Shown piece after piece: positions 40,767-50,417 of a stretch of DNA of 64,000 bases. The stretch's first letter is position 1, and each line of letters starts with the position of its first letter. The notes under the pieces were generated by a model. It searched no databases. It was given only the letters and a program-made list of their open reading frames with translations, and had not been told where the DNA came from. The DNA is taken from positions 25,297,513 through 25,361,512 of the forward strand of contig CM054153.1 of the NCBI GenBank assembly GCA_028751875.1, given 5' to 3'. Origin of the DNA: Rapana venosa. Its lineage: Eukaryota; Mollusca; Gastropoda; Neogastropoda; Muricidae. The translations under genes were made by a program, and so were the position numbers.

Positions 40767-40916
40767 ATGATGCTGATGGTGGATGGGAAGAAGGGGTTCA
40801 AGGTTCACGGGAAGGAGGCGAACCAGGAGCCCTTTTGCCTGTGTGGGGGACTGTCCAAGTCCAGAAAGGTCTACATCACAGCGCTGGACATCGGCAAACT
40901 GCCCATCTTTGCCACG
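40767..40916 (+). CDS. A2M-like: Exon 15: MG7, CLCGG segment
   Basis: 150 nt, phase 0/0, acceptor CCACGCAG, donor GTGCGT. It encodes MMLMVDGKKGFKVHGKEANQ, EPFCLCGGLSKSRKVYITAL and DIGKLPIFAT. The PFCLCGG stretch matches A2M CICANG, and KVYITALDIGKLPIFAT matches the strand before AEAL. Eight or so decoy copies of the acceptor lie upstream. Confidence 0.94.
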
Positions 40917-41605
40917 GTGCGTGTGTGGGGTAGTGTGGGTGTGTGTTGTGTGGGTGGGTGGAAGTGGTTGGTTTTTTGGGTTTTTGTTGTTGTTGGGGAG
41001 GTGGGGTGGGGGAGGTAATAGGGTGGGTGTGTGGGTGAGGTGGGGGGAGGTATAGGGTGGGTGTTGGTTGGGATGGGGTTTTTTTTTTGGGGGGGGGAGG
41101 TATAGGGTGGGTGATGGGGGTGGGGCGGGGTTTTTTTTGGGGGGGGAGGGGGGTATAGGGTGGGATGGGGGGGGGGGGGGGGGGGGGGGGGGGCAGGTAT
41201 AGGGTGGGTGTTGGATGGGATGGGGGGGGGGGGGGGGGGGGTTTGGGGGGGGGAGGTATAGGGTGGGTGTTGGTTAGGGTGGGGGTAGGGAGAGGAGGGG
41301 GTAGGTGTGTGTGTGTTGGATGGGTGGTCAGGTGTGGGGGAGAAAGGGGGGGTAGGTGTTTGTTTGGGTGGGTGTAGGGTGAGGATGTGGTGAGTGTGTT
41401 TTTGTAATTGTAGTGGGGTTTGGGGGGTGGTTGTAGTTAATATGTGTGTAGGTGGGTGGGTGGGGGGTTGGTTGTAGTGAATATGTGTGTGGGTGGGTGG
41501 GTGGGTGGGTTGGTTGTAGTGAATATGTGTGTGGTTTTGTGTGGGTGGGTGGGTGGGTGAGTGGTTGTAGTGAATATGTGTGTGTTGTGTGTGTCTGATC
41601 GATTG
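40917..41605 (+). repeat. G-rich tract after the exon 15 donor, ~690 bp
   Basis: GGTATAGGGTGGGTGTTGG recurs about every 60 bp between G runs, then a TAGTGAATATGTGTG unit with GGGTGGGTGGG. C is almost absent. Confidence 0.92.
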
Positions 41606-41607
41606 GT

Positions 41608-41803
41608 TCTCTTTGAGGATAATGGAATAAGCACTCATGTGCTTTTTTTTACATCCAGTCCCTGGGTGTATGCAGTTTTGTAAAATTTTCTCACCGGCAC
41701 ACAGTGGCCTACTCTTCCCCAAAGCGGAACAGAATTGAACGTGTGCACAAGATGTTCTGCGTGTGTTTGTACACGGGACCTCGGTTTATAATATTATCTG
41801 AAG
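41608..41803 (-). mobile_element. SINE-B copy, 3' part
   Basis: TTGAGGATAATGGAATAAGC, CATCCAGTCCCTGGGTGTAT, GGCCTACTCTTCCCCAAAGC and CTCGGTTTATAATATTATCT. Confidence 0.8.
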
Positions 41804-42237
41804 GATTGATTAATGGAAGGATAGATCAACTGATGAATGGATGGATGGACTGATTAATGGATAGATGGATTGAGTAATGGATGGATCGACTGATGAAGGG
41901 ATGGATGGATTGAGTAATGGATGGATGGATGAATTGAGTAATGGAAGGATGGTTTGATGGATGGATAGATCGACTGATGAATGGATAGATGGAGTGATCA
42001 ATGGATGGATGGAGTGATTATTGGATGATGTATTGATTGATTACTGGATGGATTAATGGAAGGATGGGTGGATTGATCATCGGCTGGATTGATCAACGGA
42101 TAGATTGATTAATGGATGGATGGATTTATTAATGGATGGGGGGATTGATTAATGGATGACTGATGGATGGATGGACTGATGGATGGATTAATGGAAGGGT
42201 GGATTAATGGATGGATGGACTGATGGATGGATGGATT
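41804..42237 (+). repeat. (GGAT/GATT)n-type tract before exon 16
   Basis: ATGGATGGATTGATTAATGG and variants, ending about 18 bp before the exon 16 acceptor. Confidence 0.92.
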
Positions 42238-42255
42238 GTGCGCTCTGTGTGTCAG

Positions 42256-42351
42256 GCCAAGGTAGTGGCTGGGAACTGTGGAAACGAGGGGAGGATGGAC
42301 CAGCAGTACATCGACATGACGGACGCTGTAGAACGCAAAGTGCTCGTCAAG
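42256..42351 (+). CDS. A2M-like: Exon 16: end of MG7 / CUB
   Basis: 96 nt, phase 0/0, acceptor GTGTCAG, donor GTAAGG. It encodes AKVVAGNCGNEGRMDQQYID and MTDAVERKVLVK. It matches the A2M stretch A-A----CG ... GRKDTVIKPLLV that leads into CUB, with the conserved Cys. Confidence 0.92.
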
Positions 42352-42374
42352 GTAAGGCAGCGAGCATTATTTTA

Positions 42375-42600
42375 TTTTATTTATTCTTTTATATCAAGGA
42401 TAGTGGAATAAGCACTCATGTGCTTTTTTACATCCAGTCCCCGTGTGTATGCGGTTTTGTAAATTTTGTCATCCGTTCCCACTGGCACACAATGGCCTAC
42501 TCTTACGAAAAGCGGAACAGGATTTAACGTGTGAGCAAGATGTTCTGTGTGCGTTCACACACGGGGCCTCGGTTTATAGTCTCATCCGAAGGACTTTTCG
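42375..42600 (-). mobile_element. SINE-B copy, 3' two thirds
   Basis: TATTCTTTTATATCAAGGAT, CATCCAGTCCCCGTGTGTAT, GGCCTACTCTTACGAAAAGC and TATAGTCTCATCCGAAGGAC. Confidence 0.88.
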
Positions 42601-42809
42601 CCTGCTCATTATATGTGGCTGATTTTTTAAAAAAATGTTTGTTTTTTTTACTTAATTTTTTGTTTTATAGTTAGGCACAAGCAATTTTACTAATGCAGAC
42701 TCCTAAGATTCTTTGCAAATGTGCCACTGAGCAACATTTTTTAAGTTCCCCGAGAGAATCAGGCATATTTTGTCTGATATGAGTTCCATTTATATGCACA
42801 CAGACAGAC

Positions 42810-42818
42810 AGACAGACA

Positions 42819-42866
<48 letters not shown>

Positions 42867-42994
42867 GCCTGCTGTGACATAAAAAACAACGTTAAATATT
42901 TCACACCCATGCACGCTTTAAAAATATGTGGTATGTTTTATTTTTAAAGCGTGCATGGGTGTGAAATATTTCATATTTTGTGTGTCATAGCAGG

Positions 42995-43035
<41 letters not shown>
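42810..43035. repeat. ~225 bp palindrome containing an acceptor copy
   Basis: Left arm: (CA)n, GGAGCCTGCTGTGACATAAA, AATATTTCACACCCATGCAC, GCTTTAAAAAT. Right arm: ATTTTTAAAGCGTGCATGGG, TGTGAAATATTTCATATTTT, GTGTGTCATAGCAGGCTCTG, (GT)n. The arms are about 100 bp with a short loop (near 42922-42938). The right arm resembles the true exon 17 acceptor region at 43190-43262. Confidence 0.88.
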
Positions 43036-43261
43036 TTTGTAAATGTTGTCACACGTTACAGTGACTTGTAAATATCAAATTTTTCTCTTCTTTTTTTTCT
43101 TTTTTTTCTTCTCCAGTTTTGGGATTTTTGTGTGTGGTCTTTTCAGGTTTTAGAAGAACAAATCTGCCGTAGTTGTATATTTGGTGTTTTCGTTTTAAAA
43201 GCGAGCAGGGGTGTGAAATATGTAATCGTGCGTTGTGTGTGTGTGTGTTGTGTGATAACAG

Positions 43262-43313
43262 GCGGAAGGAGTGACCCAGCGCTACAGCCACAGTCTCTAC
43301 ATCTGTCCTAAAG
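43262..43313 (+). CDS. A2M-like: Exon 17: small CUB exon
   Basis: 52 nt, phase 0 in, 1 out, acceptor GTGATAACAG, donor GTCAGT. It encodes AEGVTQRYSHSLYICPKG. It corresponds to A2M EGLEKE-TFNSLLCPSG at the start of CUB, with the conserved Cys-Pro. Among the shortest exons of the gene. Confidence 0.9.
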
Positions 43314-43439
43314 GTCAGTTCTGTCTCTTGTGCTGTTCAAAATTAGATGTGTAGATTTTTAAGAAGAAATCTCTTCTTTTTTTATTTCCTCCTTGGCTAT
43401 TATCTCCCAAGATTCACCGACGGTGTGATTTTTTGCATA

Positions 43440-45192
43440 AGTATGTGACCATTTACCCACACCATCACAATAACGGCTTATGTGACCATTTACCCACACC
43501 ATCACAATAACGGCTTATGTGACCATTTACCCACAGCATCACAGTAACGGCTTATGTGACCATTTACCCACACCATCACATTTACCCACACCATCACAGT
43601 AACGGCTTATGCGACCATTTACCCACACCATCACATTTACCCACACCATCACAGTAACGGCTTGTGTGACCATTTACCCACACCATCACAGTAACGGCTT
43701 GTGTGACCATTTACCCACACCATCACAGTAACGGCTTGTGTGACCATTTACCCACACCATCACAGTAACGGCTTATGTGACCATTTACCCACACCGTCAC
43801 AGTAACGGCTTATGTGACCATTTACCCACACCATCACAGTAACGGCTTGTGTGACCATTTACCAACACCATCACAGTAACGGCTTATGTGACCATTTACT
43901 GACCATTTACCCACACCATCACAGTAACGGCTTATGTGACCATTTACCCACACCATCACAATAACGGCTAATGTGACCATGTACCCACACCATCACAGTA
44001 ACGGCTTATGACTATTTACCCACACCATTACAGTAATGGCTTATGTGACCATTTACCCACACCATCACAATAACGGCTAATGTGACCATTTACCCACACC
44101 ATCACAGTAACGGCTAATGTGACCATTTACCCACACCATCACAGTAACGGCTTATGTGACCATTTACTGACCATTTACCCACACCATCACAGTAACGGCT
44201 TATGTGACCATTTACCCACACCATCACAGTAACGGCTTATGTGACCATGTACCCACACCATCACAGTAACGGCTTATGTGACCATGTACCCACACCATCA
44301 CAGTAACGGCTTATGTGATCATGTACCCACACCATCACAGTAACGGCTTATGTGACCATTTACCCACACCATCACAGTAACGGCTTGTGTGACCATTTAC
44401 CCACAGTATCACAGTAACGATTTACCCACACCATCACAGTAACGGCTTGTGTGACCATTTACCCACACCATCACAGTAACGGCTTGTGTGACCATTTACC
44501 CACACCATCACAGTAACGGCTTGTGTAATTTTACCCAACGGCTTGTGTGACCATTTACCCACACCATCACAGTAACGGCTTATGTGACCATTTACCCACT
44601 ACCATCACAGTAACGGCTTATGTGACCATTTACCCACACCATCACAGTAACGGCTTATGTGACCATTTACCCACACCATCATATTTACCCACACCATCAC
44701 AGTAACGGCTTATGTGACCATTTACCCACACCATCACAGTAACGGCTTATGTGACCATTTACCCACTACCGTCACAGTAACGGCTTATGTGACCATTTAC
44801 CCACACCATCACAGTAACAGCTTATGTGACCATTTACCCACTACCGTCACAGTAACGGCTTATGTGACCATTTACCCACACCATCACAGTTACGGCTTGT
44901 GTGACCATTTACCCACACCATCACAGTAACGGCTTATGTGACCATGTACCCACTACCATCACAGTAACGGCTTGTGTGACCATTTACCCACACCATCACA
45001 GTAACGGCTTGTGTGACCATTTACCCACACCATCACAGTAACGGCTTGTGTGACCATTTACCCACACCGTCACAGTAACGGCTTATGTGGCCCTATACCC
45101 ACACCATCACAGTAACGGCTTGTGTGACCATTTACCCACACCATCACAGTAACGGCTTACGTGACCGTTTACCCACACCATCACAGTAACGG
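43440..45192 (+). repeat. 37 bp minisatellite, ~45 copies
   Basis: The unit GTGACCATTTACCCACACCA plus TCACAGTAACGGCTTAT repeats over 1.75 kb with few variants (TATGTG/TTGTGTG, an ACTACC variant, and duplications of CATTTACCCACACCATCACA). C/A-rich on the + strand. High homogeneity implies recent expansion or conversion. Confidence 0.96.
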
Positions 45193-45224
45193 CATTCCCG
45201 ACTTTTGGGGGATGGTGTGTAAAC

Positions 45225-45525
45225 GTGACAACAGTGTGCTTGTTTTTGTTTTTTAATTTGGTTTGTCTGTTCCTACCGGCATGGAATGGCCTACTCTTCT
45301 GAAAGGCGGAGCAGGTTTGTAACGTGTTTGTGAGATTTTCTCTTGTATGTTTGCACACGGGGCCTCGGTTTATAGTCTCGTCCGAAAGACTTTTGTTGGG
45401 AGTGGAGTCTGGACTGATGTTAAATCCAGGGGCAAACTCCCCTCTAATGGGGGCCTTGGTAGAGCCTTGAACCCAGATCATCCGCTCAACATTCTAACCA
45501 CTAGGATACCCCCCCCCCCTCCCGT
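45225..45525 (-). mobile_element. SINE-B copy, diverged
   Basis: TGTTCCTACCGGCATGGAAT, GGCCTACTCTTCTGAAAGGC, TATAGTCTCGTCCGAAAGAC, TGATGTTAAATCCAGGGGCA, then AACCACTAGGATACCCCC at the head. Confidence 0.8.
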
Positions 45526-45663
45526 CTGAAAGCTTTTGTTTATTTGGTGCTGAGATTTTATATCCTGAATAGTTGACGAGGGGTTAAGCTCATAGAAGCA
45601 AGCAGCCAGTGAATGTTAAGAAACCCAACATCTTTTCTATATTTTGTGGATGTGTAAAAGCAG

Positions 45664-45894
45664 CTGGATGGGTGATCACAGTTTCTGACCCTTGGCTTCA
45701 GTACAGTCCCCCAGTTCACCCAGCTGTGAATGGGTACCTGCCCTCTTAAGGGTCCGGGAAGGTAAAGCAGCGAGGGAGAGGAGATGGGCGCTGCCACCCT
45801 CAATATGCTGGCTCTCAGAGAAGCTGAGGTCTCTGAAACCTCACTCCCCAACGACGGCATAGGCTATGGGACACCTTTACCTTTAATTGAAAGC
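45664..45894 (+). mobile_element. SINE-A copy, 5'-truncated
   Basis: CTGGATGGGTGATCACAG, CTTGGCTTCAGTACAGTCCC, GTAAAGCAGCGAGGGAGAGG and GGCTATGGGACACCTTTACC. Confidence 0.85.
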
Positions 45895-45945
45895 GAGTTT
45901 CGCATACTTTTTGTTGATGTGTTACCCGTGTGTTTGACTGTGCAG

Positions 45946-46032
45946 ATGGGGAGAGGCACAGTGAAGACTTCCGTCTGCCATTGCCTGACGATATTGTGAG
46001 CGATTCCGCTCGTGGCGACGTCACGGTCATCG
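45946..46032 (+). CDS. A2M-like: Exon 18: CUB, end of first half
   Basis: 87 nt; 2 nt complete an Asp codon, phase 1 out; acceptor GACTGTGCAG, donor GTGAGT. It encodes DGERHSEDFRLPLPDDIVSD and SARGDVTVIG. It matches A2M (LSLKLPPNVVEESARASVSVLG), directly before the thioester domain. Confidence 0.92.
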
Positions 46033-46059
46033 GTGAGTTGTTCTCTTCACATTGTTGCC

Positions 46060-47120
46060 TGTATGTATGTATGTATGTATGTATGTTATGGAATCACTGT
46101 ACTGCAGGAATTTGATGCTGTTCTGGGTTGGAGGTTCATGGGGGACGGTCGTTGGATGGACGTTGTGGTGGTTGCCACCTCGGGTGGGCAACTCAGTCTG
46201 GCTCCGCAACTGACCTAATACTGTTGTTAGTAGGGGGCTTAGTAGGTGGTGTCCTGGGTATGTTAGCTCAGAGCAGGCACCACTGAACACCACCAAAGTG
46301 ACCCAGAAACAGTGCAGGGCCCTTCTGGCTGGTCGGTCCATGGCGGCCTGACATTGATGGGCTCCCTGTGGAGTTCCGACCATAAAGATGCGACATAACG
46401 ATTCTGGTTATGGCTGTGGTGGGGAGATTGGGATGAGCGGTGTGGGAACAGCAGGACAAGAACATCACAGAAGATGAGGCAGCAAACAACAACAAAAAAA
46501 GACCTTGTTTTCTGCATGCATTCATTTCATATTTATTCTAGATTACTGTTGATGTCGGGGTAGAAAAAATTGAAAATACAAATCAGCCGTTTTCAGTGAA
46601 GGTTTTTGTGATCCTTCTTACCATCAGGGGAGGTGTAAGCAGGTGAGAATGAGCGTGTGACTGCTAGAAAAAAAAAAAAGTCTGGAATTTGCAATGACAG
46701 GTAAGTTTTCACTGAAAGTCACTTTTTTTGTTCCGATGATGATGATGATGTGTGTGTGTGTGTTCCTGTGGGGATGCTTGTCTACTTTCTGAAAATTCCA
46801 TGATAAAATGTCCTAAGCTTTGAAATTGAATTTTCTGTGTGTTGTGTGTGTATGGTTGTGTGTGTGTGTGTATGTGTGTGAGTGAGTTGTGTGTGTGTGT
46901 TTTAAAAGATTATTTTTTTCTTTCTTATCTTCCCATTAACAATGTTAGGATTTGTTGTTGTTTTTTTAAAATCTCATTTTATGTGTGGTTGATGTGGTTT
47001 TTCCCACAACACGGTGACTGTCCTGGGTTGATCCTTATGGTTGGCCAGGGCGTTGATACAAGGAACGACAGTAGAGTTGGTTTTATGCCCTGTTTTAATC
47101 TGTATATAGCTACACATTTT
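46060..47120 (+). other. Intron 18, mostly unclassified
   Basis: A short (TATG)n at 46060-46085. 46130-46500 has balanced composition (GTGACCCAGAAACAGTGCAG, GGCCTGACATTGATGGGCTC) and looks like an unidentified repeat without a convincing frame. (GT)n occurs at 46740 and 46840-46900. Confidence 0.5.
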
Positions 47121-47124
47121 TAAT

Positions 47125-47220
47125 CTGAGATTTAACATTTGATGAGGTGACAGCCCCGATATGGCCTCTATGCTCGGCGGGGCTATATATAAACAATAGG
47201 ATTGGATTGGATTGGATTGG
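47125..47220 (+). mobile_element. REP-4 copy
   Basis: TGATGAGGTGACAGCCCCGA, TATGGCCTCTATGCTCGGCG, GGGCTATATATAAACAATAG and (GATTG)n, abutting a SINE-B copy. Confidence 0.75.
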
Positions 47221-47487
47221 CAAACGCATGCAGAACATCTTGCGCACACGTTAAATCCTGTTCCGCTTTTCGAAAGAGTAGGTCATTGTGTGCTGGTGGG
47301 AACAGATGACAAAATTGACAAAACCGCATACACACAGGGACTGGATGTAAAAAAAAAAAGCACATGAGTGCTCATTCCATTATCCTCGGGGAAAAAAAAA
47401 AAATCTGAGCGCTTTGATTTGTTGCTTTACAAGATTGAGCGCTATATAAATTCCATACCTTATTATTATTATTATTATTATTATTAT
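47221..47487 (+). mobile_element. SINE-B copy with LINE-c tail, abutting the thioester exon acceptor
   Basis: 5'-truncated SINE-B body (AACGCATGCAGAACATCTTG to TTCCATTATCCTCGG), then TCTGAGCGCTTTGATTTGTT, GAGCGCTATATAAATTCCAT and (ATT)n. The (ATT)n ends in TTTTT and GCAG at 47495, so the tail supplies the sequence just before exon 19. Confidence 0.88.
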
Positions 47488-47495
47488 TTTTGCAG

Positions 47496-47672
47496 GTGAC
47501 ATCATGGGACCAGCTCTGACCAACCTGGACCACCTGGTGCAGATGCCCACAGGGTGTGGGGAGCAGAACATGGTGGGCTTCACCCCCAACATCTACGTCC
47601 TCAAGTACCTCAAGGCCACAGGCCGGCTGACGGAAGAGATGGAGGACAAGACCACCAACTTCATGGAAATCG
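47496..47672 (+). CDS. A2M-like: Exon 19: thioester domain with GCGEQNM
   Basis: 177 nt; 2 nt complete a Gly codon, phase 1 out; acceptor TTTTTGCAG, donor GTACGG. It encodes DIMGPALTNLDHLVQMPTGC, GEQNMVGFTPNIYVLKYLK and ATGRLTEEMEDKTTNFMEIG. GCGEQNM is the thioester site: the Cys and the third residue after it (Gln) form the internal beta-Cys-gamma-Glu bond. The motif is intact, so the protein should be thioester-competent. Confidence 0.98.
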
Positions 47673-47789
47673 GTACGGGAGACTGTGCGGGGGGAGGCTG
47701 GTTTGAATTCTCTGTGCGCAGCTGTCTGTTTTCCTCATTTGTTTCTGCTCTCGGCTACTGTCCATACCCATCCCATTCCAGCTGGTGCT

Positions 47790-48480
47790 AGTTATATGTT
47801 TAGACTACTGTAATTCTCTTTTGGTTGGCCTACCAGCATCATCCATCCACTCTCTTCAACGCATACAAAACTCTGCAGCTCGACTGGTCCTAAGAAAGAA
47901 AAAAATCTGAACACATCACTCCTCTTCTGCGATCTCTTCACTGGCTGCCTGTCCCACAGACTGAAGTATAAGATCAATACCCTCTGTTTCAAATGTCTCC
48001 ACAAATCTGCACCCTCTTATCTTTGTAACTGTCTTCACCTATACACTCCATCCCGTTCCCTTCGTTCAGCCGCAGATACTTTGTGCTTTCGAACACCCAG
48101 ATTCAAACAAACCACTGTTGGCTGTCGATCTTTCTCTGTTTCTGGTCCGTCCACCTGGAATGACCTCCCTCTTTCACTTCGCCAAAAACCTTCACGTGAT
48201 ACCTTCAAATCCAGCCTCAAAACACACTTATTTCCTACCTGACACTTTCCCCTCATATCCGTCTCTACTTTTCAACAGCATCCTTCATCTCCTAAGTGTG
48301 TTCGCGGGTGTGTGTGTGTGTGCTGTGTGCACGTACGCGTGCATAAATTTGAAATATGTTATTTATTGTATTTGAGGAAAGTTGCATGCGCGTAAATGAT
48401 TTGAGTGCAAGCGCTTCGATTTGTTTGTTTTACAAGACTCAGCGCTATATAAGTTCCATATATTATTAGTAGTAGTAGTA
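47790..48480 (+). mobile_element. LINE-c (L2/CR1-like) 3' end, longest copy
   Basis: Decayed C-terminal ORF: DYCNSLLVGLPASSIHSLQR, IQNSAARLVLRKKK, a stop, frameshifted SLHWLPV-type text, then HTPSRSLRSA-like and PLLAVDLSLFLV segments. This order is typical of the RT C-terminus of L2/CR1-type LINEs. The 3' UTR ends AAGCGCTTCGATTTGTTTGT, CTCAGCGCTATATAAGTTCC and a TATTA(GTA)n tail. Confidence 0.82.
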
Positions 48481-48800
48481 AGAACTGACTACACTTGAAA
48501 CTCGGTAAAAAGGAGCGAGCGCTGATTTTTCATTTCAAGATATTAGTAAAATTCTGTATGCAATCTCTAAATCTTGTCTTGACAACGAAAAGGATGATTG
48601 ATTCTTTGTAGCTAGTAGCCTTGTACGCCTGTAAAATGGAAATGATGTAATGTTGTCTGGATGAAAAGTTCATTTGTTTGATTTGAACTGTATATGTGTG
48701 CCAATCAAAAAGATTATAAAAAAAAAAAAGGAGTGCTGATTTCAGCATAAGCCCTGGACCCTTGACTGAGCTATGTTGGATTCGCGTGCTGTGTGTGTGT
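48481..48800 (+). other. Intron 19 spacer
   Basis: Mostly unique AT-rich sequence; no coding segment seen. Confidence 0.45.
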
Positions 48801-48807
48801 GTGTGTG

Positions 48808-48860
48808 TGATTCAGATTCAGATTCAGGATATTTTATTGCCATTTAAGTCATGTGTGTGT
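48808..48860 (+). repeat. Short interspersed repeat (ATTCAG)n + TTTTATTGCCATTTAAGT
   Basis: ATTCAGATTCAGATTCAGGA, TATTTTATTGCCATTTAAGT. A second copy lies at 55228-55300. Confidence 0.7.
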
Positions 48861-48910
48861 GTGTGTGTGTTGTGGTTGTTGGTGGGTCGAAGGGTGAGAG
48901 GGATAATGAC

Positions 48911-48985
48911 AAAAATATATGGAATTTGTATGGCGCGGAATCTTAGTAGAGCAAGAAAATCAAGGCGCTCACATTTTAGAGTAGG
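48911..48985 (-). mobile_element. LINE-c-type tail
   Basis: ATATGGAATTTGTATGGCGC, GAATCTTAGTAGAGCAAGAA and ATCAAGGCGCTCACAT. Confidence 0.75.
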
Positions 48986-49081
48986 GGCTGGTTTGATGAA
49001 AGCGTGGTGCTGGTGTCAAGTCAAAAACACTTTAATCATCCCCTGAAGGGCAGTTGGGTGGAAGGGTGAGAGTCATATTGA

Positions 49082-49160
49082 TGATGATGATGTATGGAAT
49101 TTGTTTGGCGCTGAATCTTGGTAGAGCAAGCAAATCAAGGCGCTTGCATTCAAGAGTGGA
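49082..49160 (-). mobile_element. LINE-c-type tail
   Basis: (ATG)n, GTATGGAATTTGTTTGGCGC, TGAATCTTGGTAGAGCAAGC and AAATCAAGGCGCTTGCATTC. Confidence 0.75.
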
Positions 49161-49271
49161 GGCTGACATGGTGAAAGCCGTTTGCGGAACTTGGCATGGA
49201 GTTAACCGAGAGTTAAAAACCCGCTAAAACAATAAAAAATTAGGGGTTTTATTTTATTTTATATTTTATTT

Positions 49272-49525
49272 CATTTCTTTTATTTTGAGGATAATGGAAT
49301 AAGCACTCATGTGCTTTTTTTTACATCCAGTCCCCGTGTGTATGCAGTTTTGTAAATTTTGTCATCTGTTCCCCCACCAGCACACAATGGCCTACTATTC
49401 CAAAAAGCGGAACGGGTTTTAACATGTGTGGAAGATGTTCTGCATACATTCGCACACAGGATCTCGGTTTATAGTCTGATCTGAAGGACTTTTTGGGGGG
49501 AAGTGGGAGTCAGCATTGATGTTGG
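49272..49525 (-). mobile_element. SINE-B copy, head missing
   Basis: TTTCTTTTATTTTGAGGATA, CATCCAGTCCCCGTGTGTAT, GGCCTACTATTCCAAAAAGC and CTCGGTTTATAGTCTGATCT. Confidence 0.85.
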
Positions 49526-49639
49526 ATTTAAGAGTAGGGGCTGATTGACTATTGCAATTTTATTTCATAGATTCGGTCTGCAGCGTACCATGTTTGTAAT
49601 ATCTGTTTGAACTATTGATTATTTGTCGTGGGTTGTATG

Positions 49640-49709
49640 ACTGTGTAAGATTAGGTTGAATGCATACACTTTGATTTGTCTTTGCAAGATATAGTGCTAT
49701 ATACGTTCC

Positions 49710-49740
<31 letters not shown>
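49640..49740 (+). mobile_element. LINE-c-type tail
   Basis: GCATACACTTTGATTTGTCT, TTGCAAGATATAGTGCTATA, ACGTTCCATTTATTATT and (ATT)n. Confidence 0.75.
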
Positions 49741-50188
49741 CTTTGGTGAAAGTGTAGTTGCACCACCATTTACAGGACTTGCCATCTGAAAGTAAAAAAT
49801 TCGCTAAACAACTGTAAGTAGGGTTTTGAAGCGTGAAGACTGTACAACGTAGTCGGCAAACCTTGCGATGTTTTAACGTGTCGCAAGATGTTCTGAGGAT
49901 AAGACTAAAGATGTTCTGACATAAGAGGGTAGTAGCGAGTTTTAAAAATTCTTCCCTATTAAAAAAACCCCGAAAAACAAAAAAAATCTTGCTAATAGGA
50001 AGACCACTAAGTCATCAACTTCTACTCCACTTCTTAGCCACACACAACACAGCTGTCGAGTTTTTCCCCACTTTCGGCCACTCTCAGCTGCTATCCATTC
50101 CATCCCAGCTGGTGCTAATCATAGCAGAACACTGACCACAGAAAAAGGAAGGGGTGTGCTAATTTTAACACAGGGCCCTGGACCCTTG
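49741..50188 (+). other. Intron 19 spacer
   Basis: Unique-looking sequence; a ~25 bp echo of intron 19 5' text (CTCAGCTGCTATCCATTCC, CAGCTGGTGCTA) lies near 50085-50120. No coding segment. Confidence 0.45.
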
Positions 50189-50402
50189 ACCGAGTCCTTC
50201 GGATGAGACTATACACCGAGGCCCCGTGTGCGAACGCATGCAGAACATCTTGCGCACACGTTAAATCCTGTTCCGCTTTTCGAAAGAGTAGGCCACCGTG
50301 CGCCGGTGGGAACAGATGACAAAATTGACAAAACCGCATACACACGGGGACTGGATGGATGTCAAAAAAAAGCACATGAGTGCTTATTCCATTATCCTCG
50401 AT
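50189..50402 (+). mobile_element. SINE-B copy, 5'-truncated
   Basis: GAGTCCTTCGGATGAGACTA, AGGCCACCGTGCGCCGGTGG, CATACACACGGGGACTGGAT and TTCCATTATCCTCG, followed by a LINE-c tail. Confidence 0.88.
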
Positions 50403-50417
50403 TTTTAAAAAAAAAGT

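Noticed and set aside
43440..45192. Possible CRISPR-like array because of the regular 37 bp period
   Set aside because: Units are contiguous with no unique spacers, and the DNA is a metazoan intron.
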